From Coffea arabica (Eukaryota; Streptophyta; Magnoliopsida; Gentianales; Rubiaceae): a stretch of DNA of 64,000 nt. This document shows, one piece after another, positions 45,980 through 58,734 of the stretch. The notes beneath the pieces were generated by a model. The model had not been told where the DNA came from. It ran no database searches and was given only the letters and a program-made list of their open reading frames with translations. The DNA is taken from the NCBI RefSeq assembly GCF_036785885.1, contig NC_092322.1, forward strand, positions 12,360,466 through 12,424,465. Reading direction: 5' to 3'. Positions within the stretch are counted from its first letter, which is position 1; every line of letters starts with the position of its first letter. Both the position numbers and the translations under genes were made by a program.

Positions 45980-47080
45980 GGAAAGATTTCTGATTCTTCA
46001 GGCGATTTTGGGAGCGTCGCTACACGCTCCATCACCATCACCGGTAACTTCGCGCGAAATTACAACTACCATTTAAAATTAAGGCACAACTAGAAATACG
46101 GAAGCCCGCAGCCCAACTTGCTTTCCGCGCGCGTAGCGTACAATCCTAACAAACTTTTTGTTTTTCTCTTTTTTTTTTCCCAAACAATATTCACGTCATG
46201 CCACTCTTAATATATGAACATTCTTAAAATGGAACTTCTGCCCTTAAGGTAAAAAGTATGCGTCACATGTATTTTGGACTTTCAAAAAATACATTATTAA
46301 GTAACTGTTTCCGAATTATTACTATAATTTTTTGAAACCATGAAAAAGCATTTTCAGTTTGCTATAAGGTAAATGATATTCATTATTTCAAGTTATCAGA
46401 TGACTATATGAACACTAAATTTGAAAAGGATTAATTAGCTTTTTCTATCTCCATCTAAGTGAAAATTAGATGTTTTCATTAGAAAATTATAAGCGTGTCT
46501 CTCGTAACTTTTTGTTCGCCTGCATGAAAGCGATTGATAAAAAATTTATATAATTCTAGAACGTACTAATTTGAATAAATATTACACAAACTTTTAGTGA
46601 CACCAATAATATTTTATACTAACTTTTGTTCTTAGGTTAATATCAAAAAAATTCTAATTCATGAAAAAATAAAACAAAGAAAAGAAAAAAAAACGAAAAA
46701 GAAAAGGAATTGAGGGTGACCTGGTGCGCACACTCAACTTCCACATAACACAAAATCACTGTTGTTTGATAGTGGAAATATGACAGACAAAACTCAACTC
46801 AAAACAGACACTCTATCAATTTCTAATCTTCTTCAAGAATTGTAGCACACGATGTCACTCTGTCCCACAGTTTCACGCACAACACACATTAAAACAAACT
46901 TCAATCATCCCAATTATACGTATAAATCAACCTAAGAACAGTTCTCTACATGTCACTCTGATGTTTTGCAAGTATAGTATTTGTAAATTTTTTTATAATA
47001 TATCATTTTAAATATGGAGTCTGAAAAGACTGCTCTGTTTGCACTTGATTCTTCTTCTAACTCTTCCAATAAGCTAGTAA
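45980..47080. other. Intergenic and probable promoter of the TGA gene
   Basis: AT-rich, without coding signal. The transcript of the TGA gene probably starts near the end of this stretch, but no clear TATA box could be assigned. Confidence 0.35.
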
Positions 47081-48518
47081 TGGGGAGATGAGAGTCAGAG
47101 GGAAAAAGGGTATTTGAGAAAACACAGAGTTGTGAATTAAAGACTGATGAATTTCAGTTAAGTCTGTTTTGGTGTGAAAAAGCAAATTGAGCGGGAAAAG
47201 AAGTTGTTTCTTGAAGACCCTTTTCATCAAAAAGGTTCTTTTCTTCATTTCCTATTTCTTCTTTGGTTGCCACAAGTCATATAAGTGGAAAAAGGGATAC
47301 AAGAGCTGAAAAAAGGGTGAATCCGAACAGTTTCTATTGACTGTTGATTGGTTTTTGTTCCTTGGGTTTTAATCAATTTAGTTGCCATATGTCCTTTTAA
47401 GTGTGTCAACGTACTCGTAAGAAAAAATTCTTGTTTAGTGACGAATTTCTTGGATACTTATTCATATATCGTGATAAATTCTTGGTTTCTGAAAATTTTG
47501 GTGGGGGTGGCTTTCGTTTTTGTTTCGTTTATCCCTGGGGTTGCAACTGTTGATGCAGTTTGTAGTCTTTCTTCCTTTTTCTTCAGTAAACATAATTTTT
47601 CTTGGATGGTTATTGGTGAATTTGTTGCTTATGGGCTCAAGTTCCAGTGTTTATAGCTTGTGGACTCCTGATTTATGAGTTCTTAATTGTTTGTTTCTGG
47701 GGATTTAAGCTTGTGGGTAATCCAAGTATTTCTGTTTTACGAGCTTAGTATGTTGATTCTCAAGGTTGTTTCTTTCTTTATAATTTTGACTAAACAATAA
47801 GTATTGAAGGTATAATTAAATGGGAATGAGTTGTAATTTTGTGATTCTCTCCTCAAACTCAACTGCTATGTGCAACAGAAATTGATTTCTAGTTCTATGT
47901 TAGATGCTTTTGTTGAGGCTGTTAACCTTTTCTGTGAAGACTTGTGAAAATTGAATTCTGAATGGATAGTCTTCACTGAATTTGAATTCGCTTTCATCAG
48001 TCTGATGTGGAAGACAGCTAGAGGAAAATAAACTGTTGATAGTGGAACAAAAATCTGAACTTCTGTTTTTCGAATAGAATACCAGAATTTTTTTTTTGTC
48101 TATTAGAAACTTTTGTATTATCTGAGGCAGTGTGGTTGAATGAAATGTCATGTTGTAGAATCACATATTTGGAGAAAAGCTCATATGATATTGCGGATAT
48201 GCCCTTGCTGGCTTAATGACACTGGACACGTGATTGAACTCAAACACTCAAAACTTTCAGTGACAGAGATGCTTTCCTTTCTTTTATGAATCATGGTTTT
48301 CTTGTCTTTGGGTTGTATGTTTTATTTATTTTTCCTTTGTTTGAGGGGCAGTGACTGCTGAGATCACCAAATATGATTGTTACCTTGAACTTGATTCCCT
48401 GAATGGCTGACACATCGTTCTTTCTTTTCTTTTTCATGTTATTCTTGATAACTTTCCCTTTTGAATCTTGTAATTGTAGTAGCTGATTGAGTGCTTTTTA
48501 CATCAGAATACATAAAAA
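47081..48518 (+). promoter_or_regulatory. Likely 5' UTR with a leader intron of the TGA gene
   Basis: The sequence before the ATG at 48519 contains a good splice acceptor, TTTTTACATCAG ending at about 48504, leaving a short AT-rich leader (AATACATAAAAA) before the start codon. The T-rich stretch from about 47240 to 48500 looks intronic and has no family-like protein coding; a 102-codon frame at 47348-47656 is hydrophobic and probably accidental. A donor near 47230 is possible. Long leader introns are common in TGA genes. Confidence 0.4.
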
Positions 48519-51500
48519 ATGCATTCTACAACGACCCAATATGTTGCCTCACGGAGAATGGGCCTGTATGAACCAATGCATCCAATTGGCATGTGGGGAG
48601 ATTTCAAAGGTAATGGGTGTCCCAATGCATCCGCTTCCACGATTCTACAGGTTGAAACCAATCTAGATAACCAGGTGACTTTTTATCTGTCTTTGCTATT
48701 TATTTCTTTGGCTATTCATTGTTTCCCATTTTGTCTGAGTTTTAAAATCAATTGCGCAGTCAGAGGACACTTCACATGGAACATTAGGTACTCCTAGCAA
48801 ATACGATCAAGAAGCTAGTAAACCTGTTGATAAGGTAAAGATATTGCAATGTTCTAGCAACCTCATTAGTTCATATTGTCTATCCTGCATCTTAAACGGT
48901 TACCATGACTAGTAAGTCTCTACATTCAAAGAATTCCCCCACTTTCCATAGTCTGGCATGTGGAGACATGTTTTGATTGCAAGGATGCTCTGATTTTTGT
49001 CCATACTTTATCTTTTTTTTTCCCTTCGACATTTTCTTTACAGCAGATAATTTACCATAACAAAAACATGTATATGAAACTCTTAGCGTGATGGATGCGG
49101 ACTTTTTAACTCTATGAAGTGCCTTATGGACCATCCTAAGATAAAATACTGGCATCCTCTCAACTGTTTCCCCCTTGACCAACTATATACTCTGCAAACA
49201 ACATTTTTTCTTAAAGTTCACCTTGGTCAGCAGGCAGATTGGCTGTCCTCTTTCCAGTGGATGTCCATTAGTCTTGACTTGCTGGTGTACAATTTTGTCT
49301 TTCTTCTGTTGACAATAACATTAAATACTTTGAATGAGAGGAAGACATAGACTAATGGGAGAGTGGCAGAAACCATTTTAGCTATTGATGAGGACTTCTA
49401 ACCATTTTCCGGATGAGAAGGAAATTGCTTTACAATTTTATTGTAGCTTGAATCTCTGAATATATGCTGTGCATGAGTTTCTATTTTTCTTTGCATTCTG
49501 AGCCACAGTGTATTCAATGAGTTTGAATTTTCTGAACTGTATGAAACATTGGTAATGGAGCTTGAGTTGGTCTCGCAGGTACTGAGACGTCTTGCCCAAA
49601 ATCGTGAGGCTGCTCGTAAAAGCCGTTTACGCAAGAAGGTAAATTGCCAGGAATACTATTATAGGTGCCATGTAGTCATTGTTATATTGATTGGGTTATA
49701 TGATATCTACCAAGAGAAAAACATTGTTGTCACTAAATATCTTGCGTAATATCCAAACCACCATGTACTTAGTGATCAGCAATAATTTTTGCAGGCATAT
49801 GTTCAACAGTTAGAAAACAGTAGACTTAGACTGGTGCAGTTAGAACAAGAACTTGATCGAGCTAGACAACAGGTAGAAAGAAATCTTCATCTTTTTGTGT
49901 GCTTTAGTTTTTCTTTAAAATTGCTCCTATGATATAGCACAATAAGTTTTCTAATCCTCTGAAGAATTTGGTTCAGGGTTTGTATGCAGCTGGTGGATTA
50001 GATATTAGTCAGTTAACTTGCTCTGGAGCTTTAAACTCAGGTTTGTGGGTCTATTCTTAGAAACTATCTTGCTAAATTGTTAGTATCAACCAGGTGATAT
50101 TACATGTATTACTGACACTCCACGTGAATTCATACTTGATGGATTCTGAGTTATGCTTGATAAGGAGAAATTGTTAATAGCTTCCTTGTTTGGTACTTTG
50201 TAATTGTAATTTAGCTTTGTTCTGATTTTGTTTTCCTATTAACATTCACTTTTTCAACCAAGCAAGATTCATATTTCACATTCCTTGTAGTCATCTTGTT
50301 TAAGGGAGTGGATGATAACTTAAACAGTGGTTTATGTCGAGTATTGCTTGAACTACCTTTCGTAATACTCATTTCATGCTAATCACTTCAAATTGTAATG
50401 GCTAATTATCCCCCTGTTATTTTACCTTTCCCTGTCAGTTATAAGTATAATGGCTAATTATCTACTTTTGGTGATAATTTTCGCAAAATGTGATCCAATA
50501 AAATTAAGGGACATGGCAAAGTTTAAGGACTGGAAGTTGTGAGTAAACACTATGTGTCATTTTAAATAGACTAACATTTCACAGAAGAATTTTAAGAGTC
50601 ATACCAGAAAATCCTAATCGTATCAAACCTGAGTTTACACTTTCCAGTTCTCCAGGCATTGCTTAATTTGACATGTAAATTGAAGGTCTCATTTTGTGAA
50701 TGGGCATTGGGTAAAATTAGAAGATTTTAATTTGTACTTGACCTCTGATTGAAACTAATTATTTCAATGAGTGAAGAGCTTGAGAGAATGCCTAACACAT
50801 GATATAGCTTGCAGCTTATTTCATTCTTTAAGAAACTGTTACTGTTTCATTTGGTTTTTAGGACAATATTCACCCTTTCCAATGATAAACTCCCTTTGCT
50901 CTCTGGTTGCACACTTGGGTCAAGTTTACTTTCCTTAAGTGAGCCTCCATGTTATACCTGCAGGAAGTGCCGCATTTGAAGTGGAGTACGGACGCTGGGT
51001 GGAAGAACAAAATAGACAAGTTAATGAACTAAGGAATGCTTTGCATTCTCACATGAGTGAAGAAGAGCTACGTCTACTAGTTGATGGTGGCATTAACCAT
51101 TATTTTGACCTCTTTCGTATGAAGGAAACAGCTGCCAAAGCTGATGTCTTTTACCTCATGTCCGGAATGTGGAAAACATGTGTTGAACGGCTATTCTTGT
51201 GGATTGGGGGGTTCCGCCCTTCGGATCTTCTAAAGGTAATTATAAAACTTCAACTCAGTTCTCATGTAATATCCTCATTCTTCTTTGATTAAGATCAGGT
51301 ACATATCAGTGGATTCGGAATTTGAGTTGGGAAACTCAGGGTTGATGCATTAGCTCAGAAAGTAACTCACCAGAGTCCTAATAACATGTCTTGTTTAAGT
51401 ATAAATGAGCAACTAAATCACGCAAAAACTCATCTTTTGTTCCGCTACAAAATGATGAATTTTCTTTGAAATTATTGTGTTTGTATGGAGGTCTCTTTCA

Positions 51501-52441
51501 CATTCTTAGCATGATTTTTTTTTTTGGGAGCAAATTTAGTATGATTCTAGGCCCTATATGATTCTTATTTTTCTTTATCTCTTGCATGGTTAAATACGTG
51601 ATGCCTATTATCAATCTTTCTTTAAGTACAGATTCTCTCGCAACACATCCAGCCTTTGTCAGATGAGCAAGTCTTGAATGTGTACCACCTTACACATGCA
51701 TGTCAGCAAGCAGAGGATGCTTTATCACAGGGAATGGATAAACTGCATCAATTTCTGGCAGAGTCAGTTTGCCGTGCTCAGCTCAGGGAAGTTAATTACC
51801 CACAGATGGAAGCTGCTATAGAGAACTTGGAAGCTCTAGAGAGATTTGTGAAGCAGGTAATTGATGGAATCTGAGTTCATCTTTCTGATGTTTTATAACT
51901 ATAAAATACTCTAGGCACCAGTTCCCATCCCTTGTAACAAACCGTTAATAGTGATTCTTTTATACTCTGAGCTTGAACTTCTGCTTCTTAAGCCATTGAC
52001 TTCTTACTGTGTGAGATGCTGGCTCCTGACTGGAGAAATTATGGATGGAAATTAACTCCTGTGCTCCTTTTTATCTTTGCTTTAAACTCCCTTGATTACT
52101 TGGGAAAAGAAGAAACAAAAGGAAGAATTTTCACTTCTAGTTGTCAAATTCTTGTCCTTTGTGCCATATTGTATTATGTTTGAGTTTATTTGCTGCTCTA
52201 GAGGAATTCAAACACTCTGGTACTTGAGACTTTTGAAAACATATTTTCCCTTTTGATAGACACCGTGCTTGATTTGGTCTCTAAACAGGCTGATCATCTT
52301 CGCCAAGCAACATTGCAGCAGATGTCTGGTATCTTAACCATCCGGCAATCGGCTCGAGGCCTTCTTGCCATGGGGGAATACTTTGAGCGTCTTCGAACTT
52401 TGAGCTCCTTGTGGACTAAGCGTAATAGCGAGCCTGCGTAA
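48519..52441 (+). CDS. Clade I TGA bZIP transcription factor (TGA1/TGA4-like)
   Basis: Eight exons in frame: 48519-48674, 48760-48834, 49579-49638, 49795-49872, 49977-50040, 50964-51235, 51632-51856, 52289-52441; 360 residues (Arabidopsis TGA1 is 368). The start MHSTTTQYVASRRMGLYEP and SEDTSHGT (53-60) are clade I features. The bZIP basic region is in exon 3 (residues 78-97; N85 to R93 gives N-x7-R) with the leucine zipper in exon 4. The DOG1/TGA domain covers about 145-350. TGA factors bind TGACG (as-1) elements in the nucleus and act with NPR1 in salicylate and defence signalling. Clade I members are redox-regulated through two Cys (260 and 266 in Arabidopsis TGA1). Here the first position is Tyr253 and only the second, Cys259, is kept. 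No lesion is seen, so the gene looks intact. Confidence 0.94.
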
Positions 52442-53953
52442 TGAGGAGAGGAAGATTTAGATGATCGTTTGGAGGATTTGCGAGTCTCAAGTTCGTTTGT
52501 TTGCGCTTCACTGAACTACACCTATCAAACGTGCTCTCAGCTGCTGCCATTTTTCGAACAGCTTCCTACCGTCAAGAAGTTGTACATATATATCTGTTTT
52601 AATCAGAGGGGGAGTTTACACTTCATTTCTGTTTTAATGTACATTTGATTATATGTCTTTAGAGAGTATCAACTTAATATATTTTGGGCCTTTTTGAAGT
52701 TTCTAGTCAGATCATCCTGTATTATAATTGAATTCAGTGGTAAAGAATATTCCAAGTTCTCCCAACTTTTGACTTCTCTTAGTGCCGATGTGTTCCACGG
52801 TGGGATTCAAGTCTGATTCCTGTGGGGTTTTGCAGGGCAATGGGAAGTGCTTTCGCTTTCCCACAACACCTTGAGGAGATAGGATGCGTTCTATTTCTGA
52901 CAAGACAGTCCCTGTTCTAAAACAGTTTCTGTTTTCGGCAAGTCCAATAACAGTGCCTGCACCATCATCGGTGGAAAACCATCACGTGTCTAATCCAGAA
53001 AGGTGTTCTATATCTTGTCTACCTTTCGAAAAACAACTCCAACTAGCCAGCACATGCAGAAAAAAGGGTTGACATGTTGATTGGTACCATTTTAGAAGCA
53101 AGTAGGATGGCGGCAAACAATTAAAGTATCCGTACAACGGATGGATTCCTCAGCATTTCAACATGCATATTGTTGTGTTCTTTCAATTGTCCAGTACCCA
53201 TTCAGGGACAGCTTGACATGTTACAGCATTTAAAGACAAGTGCTACAACCTGATATGTACATCTCACGTAGTCATGCCAATTATAGCAAACAATAAAACA
53301 ATGGCATGTGCAAATTCAGTGAGTACCTTCCTCGACATTAAATTTCCAAGCACAAACCTAACAGGTGTTTTTTCAATGTTGTCTTCAATTTTTACATTCT
53401 AGTTTTCTAGTAATTCCCAATTGAAGGAAATACAACGGGGCTCAGATTGTAAACTTGGGAGTTCTCTGCATATCAATTAGTTCTTCCTCCTCAGAAGTGA
53501 ACTCCACCAGGTATCAATTCACTGTCAGAACAACTGTCCTCTGAGTTAAAACAAGCTCAGCATATGGTGCCTAATCTCAGTTTGCACCAACTACTTTGTA
53601 GATTCAGAGTCAGCGGCACTTAATCAAATAGTACTTTTTTGCCAGCCAGTTTGTCTCATATCGCACTCCAGAGTCAAACACTAGGCTTTGAGTTGTAGTT
53701 TTACGTAAAGATAGATTGTTGATGTCATTAGTGCATTATTAATGGATCTTCTGGCTTCTTCTTTTACATATCTTGAATGAATGAAAGTTATCCTTCAATA
53801 ATAGAGCCTGTGGTACGTAAAAGATTAGTTGTTGCTACATGTTGTTTCAATTAGTAGCAATGCCATGTAATTTTCATGGACAAAGGCTACTATTTGCTCA
53901 ATATGCATTATCTGAGACACTTGATGTGTGTATTAACATTTGTTCCCAGGTTA
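52442..53953. other. 3' UTR and intergenic DNA
   Basis: The first 200-300 bases should be the TGA 3' UTR. After that no gene is recognised; small frames at 52712-52903 and 52884-53072 have no features. Confidence 0.4.
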
Positions 53954-53958
53954 GTTAA

Positions 53959-54598
53959 TGTTAGTGAAATAATAAAAATAGGCTGATACACTATAGAGAA
54001 GAGTAAATACAACCTAGAAAGAAAGAAATGATCGAAAATAACAATAATAACAATCCGAGGCTTGTGAGCACAATTTCCTTAAAACAGATTCGCCCCCTCC
54101 AGGTAGAGTGCTCGAGATTAAGTAGGCGTCTGTCTCCCAGGATACAACGGATTAAAGATGAATATGTCAGCACCAAACTTTCTTCACCACAGCGAACTCG
54201 AACTAGAGCAATATGGAACACTATAAAAGATGAAGATGCAAGAAGGAAAATAGAGAGAGCCTTTTCTTTTGAAACAAAAGAGAGATATTTATAGATGCTG
54301 GTCAAGGGTGACTGTTAGAAATTGGCAACAAGTGTTAAATTCCAGATAATTATCTTCGCGTTTATCAAAGTACCATATTCATGTACATACATATATCTCA
54401 ATAAGATAACTCCAAAATCATGTATTAAGTACATGAATCCTATCCAAAATCATGTATCAATGATTAATATACATGAATCCTATGTACATGAATGAATGAT
54501 AGATAATTATCCTTGATTCTTTCAAGAGTGCCATTATGAGAACAATTTTCTCATTCACTCTACAATGGATATAGCCATTTTTCCAACAGTTAAACTGT
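53959..54598 (-). mobile_element. Solo LTR, 640 bp, probably Ty1/copia
   Basis: The element begins TGTTAG and ends CCAACA (TG...CA), flanked by a perfect 5-base duplication GTTAA at 53954-53958 and 54599-54603. On the minus strand a TATAAATA box (54286-54293) and a pyrimidine-rich leader indicate LTR orientation. No internal domain or second LTR is present, so it is a solo LTR. Size and TGTTGG start suit copia. The 88-codon frame at 54028-54294 is within the LTR. Confidence 0.88.
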
Positions 54599-54603
54599 GT
54601 CTT

Positions 54604-55386
54604 TTACCTTTAACATTTCTGATGGGGGTCTGAATGATCAAACTCAAATTATTCTCCAGTCATAGCCTGTCATGAAGGGGCAGTTTACCCCTTATACCTG
54701 AAAAGGAGGAATAAGATCCATTTACATACATGGGAAATGTTTAATGGGACCGCGTTAACCTGATCACAGCATTAACCTGGGGCAGTTTGCCCCTTTTACC
54801 TGAAAAGAAAGAATAAGATCCAACTTCCTCTGTTGTTAGATGCCTAGAGGACAGCATTACCCTGCGTGATTAGATTTGTTATGACACTTGTAGAGTTAAA
54901 TAGTACATAGTAGCAGAATTAACATGAATTTTTTTTTTCCTCTTTCGGTTTCTATAATCTTTCTATTAGTATTAAGTTGAAAGGAAACTCAAATAATCAA
55001 ATTTTAAAACTCAAGCATTCCAAAATGACATTTTGTCTTGTTACATCCTATAATTCAAAAAGAGTGGAGAAGAATCACAAACAACTTGCAGGTTGGAGAA
55101 TAAAAAACAGTTTGCATTATATGATCAAATCCAAATTGATTTAGATCAATATGATATACTATCAAGTCTATCACAGTTTACAATACTGAAAGATTCTTCA
55201 AGAATTGTGCTTTACAGTTAAATGGCTTACCAAATACGTTTAACAGTACCACCATTCAACTACTAAGCAACCTGCTCTCGGGAAATAAAGTATTTGAAGG
55301 CTTTGTTGTCTGCCAATTTAAGCACCATAACTGGGCTAACTCCAAGTTCCTCATAAACTCATCTTACCAAACTACAGCATCAAGTG
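54604..55386. other. Intergenic, upstream of the SDR tandem pair
   Basis: No gene is recognised. A near-repeat of about 28 bases (CAGTTTACCCCTTATACCTGAAAA-like) occurs at about 54680 and 54782. The part just before 55387 resembles the region before the intact paralogue at 58735 (ATAAAGTATTTGAAGGCTTT and GGCTAACTCCA words), so the duplication includes the promoter. Confidence 0.5.
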
Positions 55387-56260
55387 ATGGGACAATCAAC
55401 TAAAGGTTATATTGATACCCAGAAAAGGTACTTATTACTATACTACAATTGCACAATATTGACCATGATTTGCTTATTTGCTGGAATTTATTAAGTGCTC
55501 ATGGTAGTATTGAAATACAATTGCACAATATTTCTGCTGATTATCTTTGTAGCTCTTCCTTTCGATCCTGGTATATTATGATAAAAACATATTTCTTTGA
55601 TCTCTCAAATCCATTCACTTCATGGTTACTTCTGAACAAAATGTATGAAAGTGACAAGATTTGAACTTATGGGCACCTGTAGAATCTGTGCCCAATATAG
55701 ATGTGCACTATTTTTCCCCCCGGGCGGGGGGGGGGGGGGTGCATTGTATACTTGGTAGAGCAGTGTGTCTAGATCTTCCACAAGAGACATTTGTCCTCTC
55801 GATCCTGAACAATAGCTCAGCTACGTATCTTTTGTTTGGCCTCGTGGTTGTCTAGAACAGTAACTCAAGGGCAATCCTCCATGCCAAGGACCTATATAAT
55901 CTTTACATCAGCGATGACTTTTCCCAGACTTAAAAACCATCATCTTGTTCCTTTAGCTAGGTATGCAGTTGTCACGGGGGCAAACAAAAGGATTGGATTT
56001 GCAATCTGTAATGGATTAGCTTTCCATGGAATCACAGTGGTGTTGACTGCAAGAGATGAGAAGAGGGACTCGATGCTCTTCACCAGCACAAAGGGACTGG
56101 TGGGCTTACTGTTCTCTTTCATAAGCTTGATGTGACAGATTCATCTGATGTTGCTTACCCAGTTTGGAAGGCTTGACGTCTTGGTACATGATAAATCCAG
56201 TGAAATTTTGGTTAATTAAAATTTTTTCTTCAAGATCCTAATGGAATTCACCCCTTCTTC

Positions 56261-56291
<31 letters not shown>

Positions 56292-57528
56292 TGTTTAAGG
56301 TGAATAATGTTGCGGTTCTTGGAAACATTCATGATGTTCGAAGAGCAGCATTAGTAAGTATTTATGTTGCTTGTAAGTCGCACCTTAAAAACACAGTTTA
56401 AACTGGCTATTAAATGATGCAGAAGTGTGATACGCGTCCTCTCATTGGACATCATACAGGACATTTATGTGTATCATAGAGTGTAACACTAAAAATCGTC
56501 AAGAGTATCAAAATCTATAGATTGTGATATTCCTCACCTTTTCTTCAACCTTGTAGATTTTCGAACTCTATTACTACTTTTCCTTGCTAACTTCTGTTTT
56601 AATTTGTTTTGAACAGCACAGGAAACTGGAGCTCGAATTGACTCGAAAGCTGAATCATGATTCGAAGACTCGGCCGAGTCGTCACCGTCTCGGCTTTCGC
56701 CGATACGATACCTTGACGAAATGATACCAAGATACTCAACTCATCGAGATGTTATCGTGAAGATTTGAAACGGCCGAGTCATACCGAATCATCCCGAGTC
56801 AACTCGAATTTTTATTATTTTTACTAATATTTTAATTATTTTTGTTTATCATATTTTTTACAATTTTTAGAATATTAAATATTTCAAAAATTCGCGTTTT
56901 GCTGAGACCGATGTGGAACGGTCCAGGCCGCGATCGCAACCGCAACCGCGACTTTGAACCATGAGCTGAATGCAATGAGACATGAAATGTCAGTGGAATG
57001 CTTGGAAACAAATTGGTCCAAAAAGAATGATTGAAGCATTCTTGCCTCTTCTCCAATCATCTCAATCCCCAAGCATTGTCAGTGCTTCTTCTCTCGTAGG
57101 CAAGCTAGAGGGACTGAACTCGAATATGCAATGTGCTTCTTTAACTATATGATTTCTTTTTTGGATGTTTTTGTCCATAGTTGCAACGTGCAACTGCTTC
57201 CTCACCATTGATTTATTTGGATGAGGTGCTGAATGAATATCTAAAAGACTTCATCAAAGCAGGTGCCCACGGGGCCAAAGGCTGGCCTTTAGCATGTGCA
57301 ATCTCAAAAGCGAGTCTGAATGCTTATACAAGGATTCTTGCCAAGAAGTTGCCTAGTTTCAAAGTGATTTGTGTTTATCCCGGTTTTGTGAAAACTGACA
57401 TGAGCCACAATATTGGTTTATTGACGCCAGAAGAAGGCGCTGAAAGTCCCGTGAGGCTAGCTTTGTTGCCTGATGATGGTCCATCTAGCTTGTTCTTTAG
57501 TCAAAAAGAAGTATCATCTTTTGAATGA
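55387..57528 (+). pseudogene. Short-chain dehydrogenase/reductase pseudogene
   Basis: Homologous exon by exon to the intact SDR gene at 58735-60467: 55387-55427, 55961-56183, 56300-56353, 56622 to about 57110 (interrupted by a MITE), and 57181-57528. Lesions: a 1-base loss plus 6- and 20-base deletions in exon 2 give a TGA in place of the LDVTDS reading; the cofactor motif TGANKGIG has become [12 protein letters not shown] has become NNVA; exon 4 is split by a 308-bp insertion; the donor after exon 4 is GG instead of GT; the last exon lacks about 22 residues at its start; and the catalytic YxxxK Tyr is Cys (CAISK). The C-terminal exon remains open. It cannot make a normal enzyme. A 14-base G run at 55726-55739 lies in intron 1. 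Confidence 0.93.
56656..56963. mobile_element. hAT-like MITE inserted in the SDR pseudogene exon
   Basis: The ends read CATGATTCGAAG and, reverse-complemented, CATGGTTCAAAG (10 of 12 match). An 8-base target duplication AGCTGAAT lies at 56648-56655 and 56964-56971. Removing the element plus one duplication restores an alignment to exon 4 of the intact paralogue (GACT..AAAGC.....GCA.TGAGACAT). The interior starts GC-rich (CGGCCGAGTCG words) and becomes AT-rich. Confidence 0.85.
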
Positions 57529-58734
57529 GAAAACCATCTTTAACAACATTCAGTGTAGCCTAGAAAATGTTGCACCCTATCACCGTTTCTGCTTTTCTTT
57601 GTGTGTATTGCAGTGCCATTTTCAAGACTATGCTGTACTGCCCAGCAATCAACGAACATTTTTGACCATCTACTGGTTGTTACGTATAAACATCTACTGG
57701 CTTGGTTTCTGCAACACTAATTCATCCATTGGGACGTTAAGAGGCACTGAACTGGGCAATCTGCTTCTTCAAGAATATGGATTTTCAAATTCTTCATCAT
57801 GCATAGGATGTCATTTTAACTTAACAGAGATGAACTAACGATAACATCACTCTAACCTTGATCAACTATATCAAGATGGCTTGGCCTAAATCAGGGTGGT
57901 GAAATTGTTCAAGTTTGGATCTTGGCCTAGGCTTGGAAAAACATCACTGCTGCTTTCACATGACCACTTGATATAAGATATAAGCAGCAGGTTATTTATC
58001 ACCTAGCTTCTGAAGATTGTGGAACCAAACGGAATCAACAAGCAAGGGGATGATTAATTTGAAAAAATGTCTTCTTTCTTTCATGTTGTAAAATCAGGTG
58101 GTATTAATTTTTCTTGTTTCAATAGTAAATCAAGAAAATTGCTTTAGTATGGCATTTTCGATCTTTTTGGTCAATGACAGTTACATGTATAATTGTCAGA
58201 TTAATTTGTAACGATCATATTAATACAAATATAACCGCTACAACTAGTACAAAGTTACACACACTTTATACTAAAACATAATAGTATTTCTTTTTTGTAA
58301 ATTGTAACTTAGGTGGTTAAAATAGAATTTGTAAACGAAATAGGGATTTAAATACTATAATTCTCTCATTTAAAATATATGTATCTTATTTTTAAAAAGA
58401 ATTGTAACAACCCAAAATAAATTCCTTGGAAGTTGTAATTCATTGAAAATTTCGTCAATTCTAATTATTTTGATAAAATAGTCAACTAAAATTAATTCAG
58501 ATTGATATGAATTGTAGTTTTAAATACTAAATAGACTCTTCACGGAAAGTACTTAGTAACTAATTAGCTTATTAAATATTTAACAGTACGACCGACCTCT
58601 CTACCACCAATCGAAATAATCTCAGGAGATGGAGTGTTTAAATGCTTTGTCGCTTGGCAATTGAAGAACCAAATCTGGGCTAACTCCAGATTCCGCAGAA
58701 ACCAATCTTACAATACTTGCTTCAGCATCAATCA
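57529..58734. other. Spacer between SDR pseudogene and intact SDR gene
   Basis: 3' flank of the pseudogene, an AT-rich middle (58090-58560) and the promoter and leader of the intact gene. No further gene is seen; the 121-codon frame at 57473-57838 overlaps the pseudogene end and has no features. Confidence 0.45.

Noticed and set aside
47348-47656. 102-codon hydrophobic frame
   Set aside because: Lies in the T-rich leader-intron region of the TGA gene and has no motif.
55726-55739. Run of 14 G, possible G-quadruplex
   Set aside because: In an intron of a pseudogene; single homopolymer runs are prone to sequencing error and no further structure is seen.
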